From NCBI RefSeq assembly GCF_050436995.1, contig NC_134763.1, positions 4,588,001 to 4,652,000 on the forward strand: a DNA stretch of 64,000 bases, in the 5' to 3' direction. The DNA comes from Anticarsia gemmatalis (lineage: Eukaryota; Arthropoda; Insecta; Lepidoptera; Erebidae). Positions within the stretch are counted from its first letter, which is position 1; each line of letters opens with the position of its first letter. The notes under the pieces are model-generated. The model ran no database searches, was not told the DNA's origin, and saw only the letters and a program-made list of their open reading frames with translations. Both the position numbers and the translations under genes were made by a program. Below are positions 1-13,866 of the stretch, piece by piece.

Positions 1-1198
1 TGTTACAAAGTCAGAGTTTATTTCTTTGATTGTTTCTATGGGTTCAATTTGACTTCCATCATAAGACATAGTATTGACAACTTCACTACTATCTGCATCA
101 TTGTTAGAGTTACATGGAATGTCTAAGTCTTTATTGTAGCTACTAATATTAGGATCATTATTTGATACAGGTTCCTTGTTACTAATTTCCTCAATATTGT
201 CAATTTCTTCATCCACTTTTAAGTTTAAATCCTCTATGTTTGTATCCTCCTCACATTTAATTTTGTTTTCATTGATATCATTGGTTCTAAACACAGTTTC
301 ACTTGCAACATCCTCTTTGGATTCTTTTTCACATTTTAGAAATATTTCCTTATGAACTTCACCTTCAATATTCTTTTTTGTTATCTCTAACTCTTTAATA
401 TCAAGTGGTTTGTTATCAGAGGATGATTGGAAATGGTTATAAGTTGAAAAGTTTCCATAGTTGTAGCCATTATCATCATCATCTTCGTCCTCCTGTGATA
501 CTGCAAAAATGATAAATAGTGCATAAATCTAAAGTAGAATTACCATTTCATAGTTTTTATGTTGATGATTGATTTAATAGATAATTTCTACAATTAAACA
601 AATTCTGCAGCCAGTAAATAGCTCCCGAAGTCAGTTGTCATTTTAATACACATCAAATTAATTATATCATAGATCAAATTTAATTTTATTATTAAAATTA
701 ACCCATTAATGATGAGAATTTAGCTAATAATGGCAGATACCAGCCATTTGACATAATGGGAATGAAATAGAAGACATCAAGTTAGTTTAATAAACATTCA
801 ATGTTTACATAAAAGATGGCTACTGACATTTATTATTAAACTTATATAAAATCTTGTTGTTATAAAGAAAGTTTGAGTATTTGTTTATGCTAATTTGTAA
901 AAGCTTTGAAAGTGACTAGTGTGAAGCCTTAAACATAAGAAAAACAATAATAATTATAATTTACTTTTGAATTGCCCCAGCAGTTATCAAAGTATAAAGT
1001 AATAATATTAAATTAAAACAAAATATAACACACTCATTAACAAAGTGCATTATGTGCACAACATTTCCACATCACACACAGTAACACAATGCAACTACAC
1101 TTACGGCTATATGACAAATCAAAATCTTCAGGGTCCTTATCTTCTTCGCACTGATCGGGCGGTGGAGGAGTACTGCAAACTAGTGGAGGAATCGACAT
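1..1198 (-). CDS. 5' part of an acidic protein gene, possibly aftiphilin-like (runs off left edge)
   Basis: Two exons are visible. Exon 1 is 1198-1105, starting at an ATG with an in-frame stop upstream and ending at a consensus GTAAGT donor. Exon 2 starts at 500 after a TTTTTGCAG acceptor and stays open to base 1. The phases agree: one base plus two make a Leu codon. The 198 visible residues begin MSIPPLVCSTPPPPDQCEED, followed by an acidic run (EDEDDDD) and a Tyr/Phe/Asn-rich patch (NGYNYGNFSTYNHF). The rest is low-complexity, rich in Glu, Asp, Asn, Lys and Ser. A Pro-rich start followed by an acidic, aromatic segment is the layout of aftiphilin, a clathrin/AP-1 accessory protein of the trans-Golgi and endosomes. 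The diagnostic C-terminal part lies outside the window, so the family call is tentative. The gene is divergent from the RRBP1-like gene. Confidence 0.5.
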
Positions 1199-2808
1199 AC
1201 TTGGAAATAATGATTGATCAAGGTTCTGTTGGAACACCTTTAATTACATTAGTTTATTGGAGTTGCACTGCACTACCACTCTGGAAATAATCCACTTTCC
1301 ATATTATTTACAACTTCTTCGCCAAAGAATTAGGACAGCTGTTTAGTATTTGACAAAAATTTGCTACGATGAAATGCAACTGATTGAGAAAGAAACCTGA
1401 CATCTGGCTGGCTGTCACTATCATAATCCACCATTTAAATTTTTCGTCCGAAAATATTAAATCTCTGGGCACTATCGTGTTATATCAAGTCCTAGATCTA
1501 CCCAGGTGGATACAATATTATTTTTAATAATTATCTAAAAATCTCGATTTTTTTATTTATTTGTAATATATTTTTTTCTTATTAACTAACTAGTTTACAT
1601 AGGTACCTACTAAAACTCGGTTGAAGTCCAGTGTCTATTTTATCGATTGTTTGGTATCTTAATAACTGATCCCCTAATTAATTTTCGATTTTGGCTACAA
1701 TAAACTAAAGACTAAATGATAAAGAAATCAATACGATTTATAGCGAATATTACGAAATTACGTTATACTTATAAATAAAAAGTTAAGAACATTTCAAGTA
1801 GGTAGAGTTTACCTGATTTTGTCAAGAATTTGCATGAAAGATATCATTTTGCGTGAAAGAGGTTTTGGAAAAAAGTGGTTAATCAGCCCTCGCAGTTAAC
1901 TGTACCTGGATACCTACGCAAAGTACCTAACTTTTTCGTTTAGGTACCTACATAATTTCTGTAAAATTTATACCCAAATGCTAAAATTACCAGTATCTAG
2001 AATATCGGCAAATATATTAAAAAATGCCGGTGAGTTATTTTTATTTAGTCTGTGGCCTATGCCCGGTTTGTTCGTGTCCCGTTTTGTCGTCCCAAAAAGA
2101 AAAGTTGAAAGCAAATAAATTCATACGTTTTACCCTTTTCTTTACAATAGTGCCGTATCATAATCGAGTATTATTTAGTGAAAATATTAAGTACATTGAA
2201 AAGTACTTGCTGAACTCAACAGATTTGATTTACAATAGGTAAATAAATTTTATCTTATCGTTGAAGCTAAATGAGCGTGATAAATGGTGGATGTTGGATT
2301 TAAAGAATGTAATTCTTATTTATGACTTTGTGATCTGACTCCTGACTTTAGAATAATCTAGGAAAACGGGTTATTTTGTGTATACGATTGCTACTTTTAC
2401 GGTATCGTCAGCATAATTTACTTTTGAGCGAAAGGACTGTCATTAACCTTTGACATGTGTCATTGCTTACGTGTCAGCCCCTACCTTCATTTTGTGAAAT
2501 TATTTTTATGTATTTTTGCACAGAACTGCAGTTAATATTCAATCGGTTTCGCATTGATCATCAGATCCTTATATTGCGGTTTGTATATTTATATCTAAGT
2601 TTCTAAGGAGTCCAAACTCTTCTCGTTTTGCACCGCGACGAGCGGCTCTATTCGTAATACTCTATTAGTAAAATTAAACAAAATAAACATAAATAACAAT
2701 TTTATTTTTAATACTGTGACTGCTGAAAGTCCAATAAGTAAATCCAGTAAGAATTATGTATGAATTAATTAGAATTTTGGAAACAGGTAGGCGCGCGCTG
2801 CAGATCCA
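1199..2808. other. Divergent intergenic/promoter region and 5' leader, no gene seen
   Basis: AT-rich spacer between the two divergent genes. Short ORFs here (for example 2024-2242) lack splice or family support. A possible splice acceptor ends at 2786, just before the 22-nt leader in front of the ATG at 2809. A 5' non-coding exon of the RRBP1-like gene may therefore lie upstream, perhaps in the 2450-2700 stretch. No TATA box or repeat could be assigned with confidence. Confidence 0.5.
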
Positions 2809-5800
2809 ATGGAGCTGCAGGCATTGCTAGTGCTGTGCGGGGTGGGGGTGGCCGGTTTGGCCATGCTGCTACTCATGGGCCTGTTCTCTGCTTCTGGCAC
2901 CAGCTATGAAGAGGCTATAGCCCAGCAGCGCAGAGCTACCACTGAGCTTCTTGCCCTGGCTGAAAGTAAAAATAAGCCTAAGAAGAAAGAGAAGAAGGCA
3001 AATAAGAAGGTAAGAGAGTGTCTTCATTTAAGTTTATAAAATTAATTCAATGTTATGAAGATAAATAAAAAAAATATTTGAACAGTATAAGAAGTTATAA
3101 GTAGAATTTTGATAATATTTTATTGGTATTCTAGCAAGCTAAGAAAGAGAAGACAAAGGAGACATCTGCAATGACAGGCAGTGAGCTGGAGAGTGAGGCA
3201 CCTGCTGAAAGTGGTGTTGAAGATGACACAGTTCCAGCTCCTAAAGGTCATGTGGAATTCAGCCCACCAGTGGTGGTTGATGTGCCGAGAGATACTCCAC
3301 CCAATGTCAAGGTAGGATCTATATTTTAATACCTCTACATAACTAAAGTCTGTATTATGCAGTCCTCAAAACGTTGCTTATGAGTATTATATATTTACAG
3401 CATGAACTAAATTTATATATCTGTTAAGGATTTTCAGAATCACACTTGATGATATTATGTAGCAAGTAAGGATGTAAACTGTAACATAGACATACAATAA
3501 TTGGCTAAGAATTTTGTCACACTGGTTATATAAATATGCTTCAGAATGGTTCTAAGTGGTCTTTTACTAAAGATACAAGACATATTAAAAACTAAGTTTT
3601 ACTAAACTTCATAACTAATTTTCCTTTTCACCCATTATATAATAAATATTGTATGAAGAATATGTATATTTATGTGTATCTTAATACATAATGATATATT
3701 AAGTCAATTGGGAGTTCATTGCATGACTTCATTACATGATGTTCCATTTATCATGACCTTAAGAAGTAGTTTTATTAAAAAAAATACAGAGTTAAAGTAG
3801 CACAGTTTATCTAATTTGTTGTGTTGTTAGGATAATGTAAACAAATTAGTTTCTAATAAGCATTCAAACAGATGTGACATAAAACTAATTAGTCTCTTAT
3901 TGTAGTTATTGGTGGGCTAATGTATACCTACATACATACATATGTATTGTTTGCCAATGTAGTTATACATATTTGCAATGTATTTATGGGAATAGTGCCT
4001 GGTAATGGCTAATATGGTGTCAGCATTCTTTATGCACATGTTGAGCTCATAGTCGCTAGTTATTTGGTGGGGCTTATAATATGGCTTCTCTATGCATATT
4101 GTATTAGAAGTTGGTTAATTTAATAGGGCTGCTGGGTAAGGGGGATTCCTTATGCACTCTCTAATAATAATCCTAGCACTTGAAAATATTATAATAATAT
4201 TTTCTTAATTAATAGGTAGGTAAAATTTTCGTTAATCTCAAAACCACACACTCATCCCAACTCAAGTCCAGTTTAGGACTAATATTAAACACACAGGTTT
4301 AGGTTCGGAACCTTTAATACTCCCAAACTAAATCCGGGAACCACTTCCTAGGATGACCTGGGAAATCACTAATTCCATTTAAAATTGTTTACTTCTAATT
4401 GTATCATTAAGGGTACTGAAATAAATGATGTAATTTAGGTATAAGGGTTTAAAGTAGCATAGCAATGTGCTTGGTTGAGTAAAGATTTAGACACTGTCTG
4501 TACAGATCCGCAAACGCGGCAAGGATCCTAAAGTAAAGCCGATATTGATAAACAAAGAGGATCCGAGTTGCGTTAGCGATCCTACTGCGCTGCCAGAAAC
4601 CACCGCCACTCCTGCCGCCAACCACTTTGAGGAAAGTCACCCTAAAGATGATTTTGAATTGTTGCAATCAACACTTGTTGTGGAAAAAGTGAGTGTCTAA
4701 TACCCATGCAACTGTGTATGTGTTAGTTGTTGTGTGTCTGTGTGTGAACATGTTTGATTAACATTGTGTGTTGGTTGTAGTGGTAGATTTCATGTTATAA
4801 TAATGTTTTAATAAAACATATATTTAATTTTGTACATTGTGCAATAGTGATTTCTAATTTGTTTTGGGTTTTTAAAAGTTATATCATTTCGTTTCCCATG
4901 ACAGGTTTACATTGCATGTAATATGAACAATCACTTATAAGTTGTAATGTTAGGGTTTATATAATTTGCGTCATTAAACATATCATATCGTAACGTTATA
5001 TGTAAGCCTTTTATTCGTGTCGTGACTTTTCCATTGATGCATGCGCGTGTTTCGGCATGTGTTGGCATGATAACTTTGTAACGACTTATTTTATACATTT
5101 ATATGTATGTGTATGTATGTATTACGATAATTGCATGTTTATAATATACTTCGGTGACCTTTAGTGTGATCCAATACATTTGTTGCTAGGTGTCAGAAAA
5201 ACTGGAAGATGTAGAAAAGAAAGACAAAGTTGTGAAACCTGCGAAGGGCGGTAAACCTGTTGCTAAGCCACCAACACCTGTGCTTGAAGTGGCCAAGGAT
5301 GAGTTGCCTCGAGAACGTCATAATAGCGGCGAAGTTCCTAAGGAGCAACGCAAAGGTAAGGTTTAGTTCATAGTTGTACTCAGTAACATCGTTTCTGCGT
5401 TGTTTTTCAGTCACTCAGCTAGGGAGTAGGTAGTTTTATTCACTGGGAAACAGATATAAGTTCTATATTTTACTGTCTTTATTTAGAACAGTGTAGTAGT
5501 ATATTTTGTTCTGAGTGTGACCTTATAAATAATCAAGTTCCATCAACAAAACCAGATTATTGCACACATACAGGTTTAATGAAAAAAAAGGATCAAACCA
5601 AAATAAAGCAAACCACTATAAAGTGTATAAAATAAGAATGATATTGACCTTTAACGCTGAGTACATACCTACCCAAACAGAATGATGATGTATGTTTTAT
5701 CTAACAATAACAAGGCAAGAAAATCGATAAGAAGTCCCCTGGAGAGGAGATCGTCGAGGCGGTGCGTGAGGAGGTCGTACCTCCCCTGAATGCTCCGCAG

Positions 5801-8800
5801 CCCAGCGAGCTGACCACCGAGAAGTTGCTCAAGCAAGCGTTGGCCGCAGCTCCGGCACCTCCACCCGCCGCCGCCTCATCGCCACCCGGTGGCAAGAACA
5901 AGAAGAAGAAGGCGGAGCCGAATGTACTCTCTCTCATGGGTGAGTGTGCCATAAGTTCTTGTAAATATCGCCTGTTTGTGAGGAGCTCGTGGCTAACTAA
6001 CAACAGCCGCGCGGATCGATATCTAAGGTTAACTTATGCGTGTCGAGGTTAACGTGTTGGTGGGTGACCAGATTGTTCCTCCGTGTTTCGGAAGACAAGT
6101 TAAATTGAGGGTTGGGGATGCGATTTTCAAAGATCTTTGACTACCAGTCTTACAGAAGGGTATCTTGTTATAACCCAAGTAACTGGGTTGTGGTAATCCG
6201 GTTAGTGACTTGAGAGGAAGGCGCTCTATGAAAATACTAGTATTCAACTGCATCTGGTGAGACTGGAATACGATTCCAACAAAGTTGGAAGAAATGCTAG
6301 GCTGACTGATTTTTCCGAAAAATAGAGCAGCTCTCATAGCGAACGAGGGTTCTATTGGGTGGAAGGTTCAGTGGCGGCGAGAGACTGTCGCAACGATAAC
6401 ATATGAATGGTCGGTTCGGTTAGCAGCGGGCGACAGCAGCGGCGTCAACGTGGCGGAGCTGGTGCGCGTGGTGCGCGAGGCGGCGCTGAGCCGCACCGAG
6501 ATACAGATCCTGACCGACGCGCTGCTCAACAAGCACCACGACCCGCTGCCCGAGCACTCCGAGTGGTCCGAGGTACGTACTAACCGATTCATATCAACCA
6601 AATAATACGTTATATCCATTCGTGCATTATTACGAAAATGCTATGAATTTTGTAATCTTTCATGGTGCATAAATTGTGTTTTAAGACCGATAGATAGGAA
6701 TATATGAATTGAAGCAGTGTTTTTGCGAACCGAAATATTGTGCGGTTTCGGTATCGTTTCGTGGAACTCGACTTTATGCTTACGCGAGTAGAGCTTTTGC
6801 CCACTTCCACTTTTAACATAATATAGAGTACATATCTTACATAATCATACATATCATTAAGTAGGTATATGTTACATTTAGGTAATAATTTATTTTACAA
6901 ACAAGTCACACACAGTGATTGTAAATTTCAAATTTAGATATAGACCCATCAACAGGAGATAAAGTAATGGTTAAGGTTATAAATCACAATTTGATATCTT
7001 TTTTGTTTTAGTTGAAATACCAATATTTGTGGTAACAAGCTTTGATAGATATCTGATCTCGTGCAACACAACATTTTTGTTTCATAGAATTCTGCCGACG
7101 ACTTACAGACAAAAATTCAAAAACAAAAAACAAGTCAGATAATCAGCATAGCAGCATGTTGATGAATATTTTTAACATGACGATCATTAGAGATAAAACG
7201 ATTAACTGTTTGACTTTGCTAAGTAATAAATGCAACAAATTTTGTTTATTTTTAAATGTCATAGTCGGTTGTCGTGTACATTTTTTTTAAATATTGTGGC
7301 AATATCGTTGATAAAAAACATATTTTACCCGATTCCGGCGAGGGCGCCAAAATACGATAATATAATCGATATCCAACGGGCCCAAATTAGCATAATAATA
7401 TTTCGAAGCGATCCCGGTGAACGATTACAACGTATTACATATATTTCTATTCGCAGGGCCCCAACGATCCTATGCAAAAGATGAAGAAGCAGCTGGCCGA
7501 CAAGGAGAAGGCGCTCGCCGACGAGGTCGAGGCGTCCCAGGCTCTGCACGCCAAGCTCAAGGAATTGAGGTGACGGCTCGATTAAGCACATAATGGTCGT
7601 ATTCCCCGCACGCGAAATCGACGCGGGCGAAGAAATCTGGGATATATTTGAAACGATTCCGTGTGTGCGCAGGACGTCGCTGAACGCGGAGCGCGCGCGA
7701 GCTGGTGGCGCGGCCACGGCGGCGCGCGCTGCTGACGCGGCGCTGGCGGCCGCGCGCGCCGAGCTGCACGCGCTGCAGGCGCGCCTGCACCGCCTCGCCG
7801 ACGAGCACGCGCAGCTGGCGCAGGACAAGCTGCACGTGAGTGCTCCCCGCGACCCGCTCCGTCGCCGTCACACCCGCCCGCATGCCGCTCACTCTGTTTC
7901 TCTCTGTGCAGTTGCAGTCGAAGCTGGAGGGCGAGACGCAGGCGCAGCGCGTGCAGATGGAGATGCACATCCAGCGCCTGTCCGAGGTGAGCGTCCCGCG
8001 CTCGTCGCGAGCTCGCGGTCGGCGGTCGTCGTTCGGTTCGCTAGAGTAATCTCTTTGGTGTTCGGCAGACGGAGCAGGCGCTGCTGGCGCAGCTGGCGGC
8101 GCTGCAGGGCGAGCTGGCGGCGCACGCGCTGGAGGCGGGGCAGCTGCGCATGGAGGCGGGCGCGGCGCGGGACTCGGCGTGCCTGGCGCAGCAGCACGCG
8201 GCCGAGCTGGCGCAGCAGCTGGCGGACGCCAACCGCGCGCTGGCCGAGCTGGAGGCGCAGCGCCAGTGCGCGCTGCACAGCGATCAGCGCGCGCAGCAGG
8301 ACCTGCGCCAGATGCAGGACCGACTCGCAGGTAGCGCGCTCGAGCACGACTAGAACTACTAGTATCGTCGCGTCCGATTATTTTTGTATCATAAACGACT
8401 CCCGATATTTTACAGCGATGACCGAACTTCAAAATGAAGTCCAGAAATTGGCGAGCCGCGCTCAGACTGCCGAGGGCAATGCTGAAAAATTAAAGGAAGA
8501 ATCAGAAAAACAGAAGCAACAGGTATATTCGTCTTTTTATGTATTTCTGTATTTTGTCGCATCGTAAAAATAGCGTGAATTCATAAAAAATTGTGTCGCA
8601 GTTATCTAGCGAGTTAGCCTCTCTGCGTGAACAACTGGCGGCGCGCGAGGCTGAGCTGGCTGAAGTGAAACAGTTGAAGGCGGTGCCTGCACAGAACGGA
8701 CTGCCTGCTAATGATCAGCTTAAGGTTTGTTATTTATCTAATTTTAGTAAAGAATGACGGAGAATAAGTCTTTGGGCAATGTATCAATTTTATGTTGTAA

Positions 8801-11800
8801 TTTGGAGCAGGCTGCTGAGTTAGCAAAGGTAGAGAGTATAGTGGAATCTCTACGCGACGAGCTGTCGTCTGCGCAGCGCGCCAGTCGCGAGCAGCGGGAA
8901 CACATCACGCGGCTGCAGGACCAGCTCGCGCAGTACCAAGAGAAGAACAACGTGAGGCTTATACTTTTAATAGTCTTTATAAAGCTAAGTTATTTGCGAC
9001 GTTATTAGACACGCAAGAAGTGCTAAAAGCATTAAAGTCTGAACAAATCGTACATGCATTTCAGATGTCGTTTCGACTACTTGAATATTTCCAATTTAGA
9101 ACTAACAATGACTGCATGAATCTTCACTTTCTTTCATTTCCCAACTGATTTACAAATCTTTAACATAATTTAATGACTTGAAATTTAACTCGTCCCGCTT
9201 AGGAGTTGCGAACTAAAAACTGGAAAGTAATGGAGGCGTTACAGTCTGCCGAAAAGGCTCTTCAGGCGAAAACGGCAAGTGCGTTGCCGGCCCAAGACTC
9301 ACTACGCGTAAGTGTTCGCTTTATCCTTGTACGTACACCCGACAACTCAATGTGCGACGTAACACGTGCAGTTATATAAGTTGTACACATCTTTGGCCGG
9401 CTTCGCTTTGTTGTATATATCTTTTGCTACTGTATATTTTTGCGATCTCCTAATACTCTTCTATCTACTATTTAACGTTTATGTATTGTATAAAAATTAG
9501 TACTTCTTAAAAGAAAATTAAAACCAAGTGTTATAATTAGGGATTAGATTATATGCATGTTATCTAATATAAAATTCTGTAATAACACGTCAGCAGTAAT
9601 TGTATATTTTAACAAAACTATATTTATTTATGAACTATTCTTATTTCATTCTTTGACACATGTGCGTAATAAAATATATAAGTACAACGTTCAAAGACTT
9701 TTCTTAGTAAGAGTTAATTTAGTACAGTCTTAAAAGTAAACAAACGACAATATCTGGTATTTTGACTATACTTATATACTCCAATATTTGTATTGCTGTA
9801 ATAGTTAAATACTGATCTGTGATTGAATGTTGCATATTCCTCGTATTTTCTTGCATATTTAAAGAATCTTTAACGTATATTTTATATTTTAGTATATCCA
9901 CTTATAGCATTAGATGAAGCGATTAATGTTCGTATCTTAATGTAGTATAGTAATGATATGTCAATGTTGTGTAGTTAATAAAAAGGTCGTAAACGTTATA
10001 AAGCTGATATCTCAATGATTGTTGTTTGCGTAGGAGGCGTTATCAAAGGCGCAGGAGGCCCAGTACAACGAGGTGGCGAGCGTGCTGCGTGCCGCGTGTC
10101 CCGGCGCGGCGCCGGCGGGTGGCGCTGACAGAGCTTGGCTGCAGTCCTTCGCTGAGAACCTTAAAACCGAATTGGCTAAAGCACAGAGTGTAAAGAGCAT
10201 CCCCGCTCCCGCACCGGCCCTCACGCCCGACACGGAGGAGCGCCTCAAAGACCTGCAGTTGCAGAATGAACAGTCGCAGGGACTCGTTGAGAAGTATAAA
10301 AGGATCATCGTAGACACAGTACGTAGCTTTTGAATCACTATTTTTTGAGCCTACATTGTATTTATTCATTCTTATCTAGTCACTGTAAAGTATATAAACA
10401 TATACTGAAATCAGGGTAGTTTTAAACTCAGGCTGGGTACAGTGGGTACCTTTGATGCTTTTGTGACACCTCAACATAACTGTTGTATTTTAACAGGAGG
10501 GAGTATTAAGCCGCCTACAACAAAACGTCACGTTAGAGGAACAGAGATGGGCGCAGCAACTAGCTGAGAAACAACGAGAGTTAGATGATCTCAGGCAGCG
10601 CACTGTCTCACAGGTTAGTTAACTGTCCTTACACATATTTCTCTAAACACTTGGATTTCTGTAATTCTAAAAATAATGCTGTAATATTAACTACAATATG
10701 AAATAATGAAATGATGTACATATCAGAATTAGTGGTTAAACATTTAATTTTATTGCATTTTACTATGTTTTATGTAGGAACCTCTGGCGTTTGCATACTC
10801 CTGCATAGAAAAATCATTACCTACGATCATAGAGGAGGTATAAAGTACAGTGATCATTGTGTTTGCACCTGTGCGCTTGTGTGTTCTTATGTCAAGTTGT
10901 TCTTGAAACGACGACTCTGGAGTATAATATTTTTGCCCTGTCATTACATACAAAAGTCCACAGAAGTGTCTATAAGATAAAATCTTGTTCCTACAAATTT
11001 TAAATTCTCCTAGGCATGGTTTTAAATATGTTTATAATTTGACTTATTTTAGAGTCATTATCCAAAGTTGAAATTCCTTAAATCGAGTTTGGCACCAGTT
11101 TTACTTTTTATAAAATTCTTGAAAAGAAACGTTGTCCGTGTTACGAATTTGTGTGTTCTATTGGTGGACTAGATAAATGTATAATTATTTCATTTCTCCT
11201 ATCATGATGTCAAACAATGCAAACGTCTACTGGTGAAGGTGTGTTATGTATGTTAATGTCAATGTTTTATATACTGTCTATATTACACACAGATGCAAAA
11301 GAAGATAGACTCCTTGCAAGCAGAACTACATCAGGCAAAGGGAGCTAATCACAATCATACATTGGCAGACGCTGAACGGATGGCTGAGGTTTGTTGTTAA
11401 TGCTCCTACTTGCCGAAATATTTAAAGCTTGCGACAGGTCTTACGTAGTACACATTATGTAAATAAAAATGCGCTTAAAACTCTTCCAAAGTACGTTGTT
11501 CCACTGATAAGTTCTTCACCCTTTTTTATAATTATATAATGACTAGCTGACCCGCGCAACTTCGCTTGCGTCACTTAAGAGAATGGGTCAAAATTTTCCC
11601 CGTTTTTGTAACATTTTTCGTTGCTACTCCGCTCCCTATGACCGTAGCGTGATGTTATATAGCCTATAGCCTTCCTCGATAAATGGGCTATCTAACACTA
11701 AAAGAATTTTTCAAATCAGACCAGTAGTTCCTGAGATTAGCGCGTTCAAACAAACAAACAAACAAACTCTTCAGCTTTATAATATTAGTATAGATGTACT

Positions 11801-11994
11801 GTAGGTTATATGTTGCGTTAAATATTTGCAGGAAAGACTTATGGGCAGCTTCTCCGACAAACACAGTGTTGATGTGTGCAATGGACCTTTACAGGTAAAA
11901 CATACATTACATTTTTGTAATATTTGTATTTTAAAGTGTTGTTAGAAAAAAATCTACAGTAATTTTGTTACAGATGGGGCTCGAAGAAAAATAA
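2809..11994 (+). CDS. RRBP1: Ribosome-binding protein 1 / kinectin-like ER membrane coiled-coil protein
   Basis: Nineteen exons give one 923-aa frame: 2809-3009, 3135-3311, 4506-4688, 5190-5355, 5715-5939, 6424-6572, 7457-7569, 7673-7835, 7912-7986, 8069-8330, 8416-8522, 8602-8724, 8811-8951, 9203-9307, 10034-10318, 10497-10613, 11293-11388, 11832-11894, 11974-11994. Residues about 5-28 are a hydrophobic membrane anchor. The TSYEEAIAQQRR motif and a Lys-rich stretch (52-80) follow, then KPILINKED near 136-144. A globular segment (about 318-367) precedes a long Ala/Gln/Glu/Leu coiled coil from about 370 to the end, with LRTKNWKVMEAL near 697-708. These are landmarks of the RRBP1/p180-kinectin family, ER membrane proteins that bind ribosomes or microtubule motors. 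Vertebrate RRBP1's decapeptide repeats are absent. Exons 5-10 are very GC-rich. Intron 17 carries a repeat. AATAAA signals lie near 12173 and 12237. Confidence 0.9.
11543..11795 (+). repeat. Interspersed repeat, type 1, in an RRBP1-like intron
   Basis: Starts CTAGCTGACCCGCGCAAC and ends TATAATATTAGTATAGAT, with a (CAAA)n-like stretch near the 3' end. A second, closely matching copy is at 34706-34943. The head and tail are shared with the copies at 20446, 52309 and 63070, so these form one family of short non-autonomous elements. No coding capacity. The class is not assigned. Confidence 0.8.
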
Positions 11995-13866
11995 CAAGAG
12001 GCACACTTATGCGACGTAGTATCGAGGTGTCATTCCTGTCCACTGCGTGCTCACGCGCACAGGTAACATTGATGCGCAGACGCCGGCGTCGCGCTGCCGC
12101 TCACACATGTTACAATTAATCGATATTGATAAATTATTATAATTATTACCGGGCTCGCAAACTAATGTTTATAAATAAACGATCTTATTATAAATACATA
12201 CCAGTAATCGTCCAATGAACTTGTTAACGTTGTGTGAATAAATTGCAAAACAAAATATTGTTTACTACAATTTTAGTCAAGTTTACATCATACGATGTGC
12301 ACTCCTATCCCGAGGTTTGGTCACGGCAAACCATGATTCGTATGCACATCTACATTATTGTAAATATATTGTAAACTATTCCAAAATGTTTGTTTTGCGA
12401 GACCTAGATTCCTAATGACTTGTATTAGTGATTCTTTGGGACTGTATAGGCGATACGATAATCTTATAATTAGTGTAATTGCTGGATCCGACAATGGATA
12501 TAAACAATAATTTATATGTGTGATCAAAAAGATATTAAACAAATATTTTACCAGTGAATGTGAAATTATATACCAATTCCGTGTGGCATCTTGAAATTTT
12601 ATGTTTATTTAGTACCATAGTTAGATTAGAAATTATTTTACAAATTAAATTATGGCAACAAATTCTATTAAGTTAGTAGTAATATGACCTGCGATCGTGT
12701 AAGGACAAAATTTTTCCTGATTCATATCCTGATTTTACTTTTAATTTGCCGAATTAACCATTTTCTATTTTTAATAATTTTAAGGAATGTTATTTACTCT
12801 TTAGAATTATATTATTATTTATAAATCCTTTTTTATCTAGTACATAATCATTTTTGTCAGTGCCTTAGGGTAAGATTTGAATTTGAAATGCTGACTGTTT
12901 TATTTCTAGTAATAAATAAATCAAATGCTTGTTAACGATAAGATCTATAGTTTGAAGTTAATTTTTACGTTATTTTTATCAATTCAATAAATAGTGTACG
13001 AGTGTAGTGAATCACCGTGTCAAATGTTCTGAATATACCTTTAATAGACGTAGAAATAATATTATTATGAAATCTAATTGTATAATACGTAAGCCACTTT
13101 GTATGATAATAGAAAGACATCAAATAAACTATTTCCTAAATATATTTTTGTTTTTTCATGACTTCCACACTACTCTAACCCCCGGTTTTTGAGCACATTA
13201 AGCGGTAGTTTAGCGTTTTTTTTGTATGAGTTATAACGCTATTGAATAGATAAACTGCCGCTAAATATACCTCAGAAACCGGGGGTAAGTGATCTGAGTT
13301 TGATAATTACCCAGAACAACAATGATTTGATTTTCTTTTTATGTGGCAAATCATCGTTTGCCAGGTCGGCTAGTTTCGTTCTATTAAAAAGCATATTCTG
13401 CCTGTCCTGCTGCCATCAGACTTTAGTAATACAACTTACTACACATGTCAATATTGTTAAGGAATATTTTGAATTATCCCAAATTATAAGAAAATACGAT
13501 AAAAAAAAATGCCGATGAATAATTAATAGGATGAGAAAGTGTACAAATTGTTTATATTTATATCTCTATTTCGAAGATACAAATAGTGCAAAAACAGAAA
13601 CCGATTAGACAATACAACTGAGCTCTATGGTTAAAACCATAGACTCAAGGCACTTTTAACTGACAAACAAATTGTCACTGTCATTAGAATTAGTTATGTC
13701 AATCTGACATGGCATTGTTATTACTCATACACAGTCTCTGTTTGAATAGTTAACCCTAATGTGATCATTATTTCGTAATATTTTCGAGCTTACTGAAATA
13801 CATTGTGATCATATTCCACATTATCTTCAAGAGACTAGTCTGGTTTCCTTGAATTATTGTATCACC
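11995..13866. other. 3' UTR of the RRBP1-like gene and spacer to Nxt1
   Basis: AT-rich sequence with several AATAAA hexamers (near 12173, 12237, 12908 and 12987) that could end the RRBP1-like transcript. It contains the MITE at 13178-13286. No other gene was seen. The Nxt1 promoter should lie just before 13867, but no TATA box was recognised. Confidence 0.5.
13178..13286. mobile_element. Short MITE with about 35-bp terminal inverted repeats
   Basis: The left end ACCCCCGGTTTTTGAG and the inverted right end ACCCCCGGTTTCTGAG match. The match continues inward through AAGCGGTAGTTTA on the left against TAGCGGCAGTTTA on the right. The element is about 109 bp and non-coding, with a T-rich centre. 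The structure fits a miniature inverted-repeat transposable element. The superfamily is not determined. Confidence 0.75.

Noticed and set aside
1045..1290. Plus-strand ORF of 81 aa
   Set aside because: It is antisense to exon 1 of the acidic gene, starts at GTG, and has no splice or family support.
2024..2242. 72-aa plus-strand ORF
   Set aside because: It has no recognised domain and lies in AT-rich spacer with no supporting splice structure or promoter.
7325..8567. Long overlapping ORFs on both strands (for example 7557-8432 minus, 291 aa; 7593-8567 plus, 324 aa)
   Set aside because: They are side products of the GC-rich coding exons of the RRBP1-like gene. The protein sequences are low-complexity Ala/Arg and cross real splice sites.
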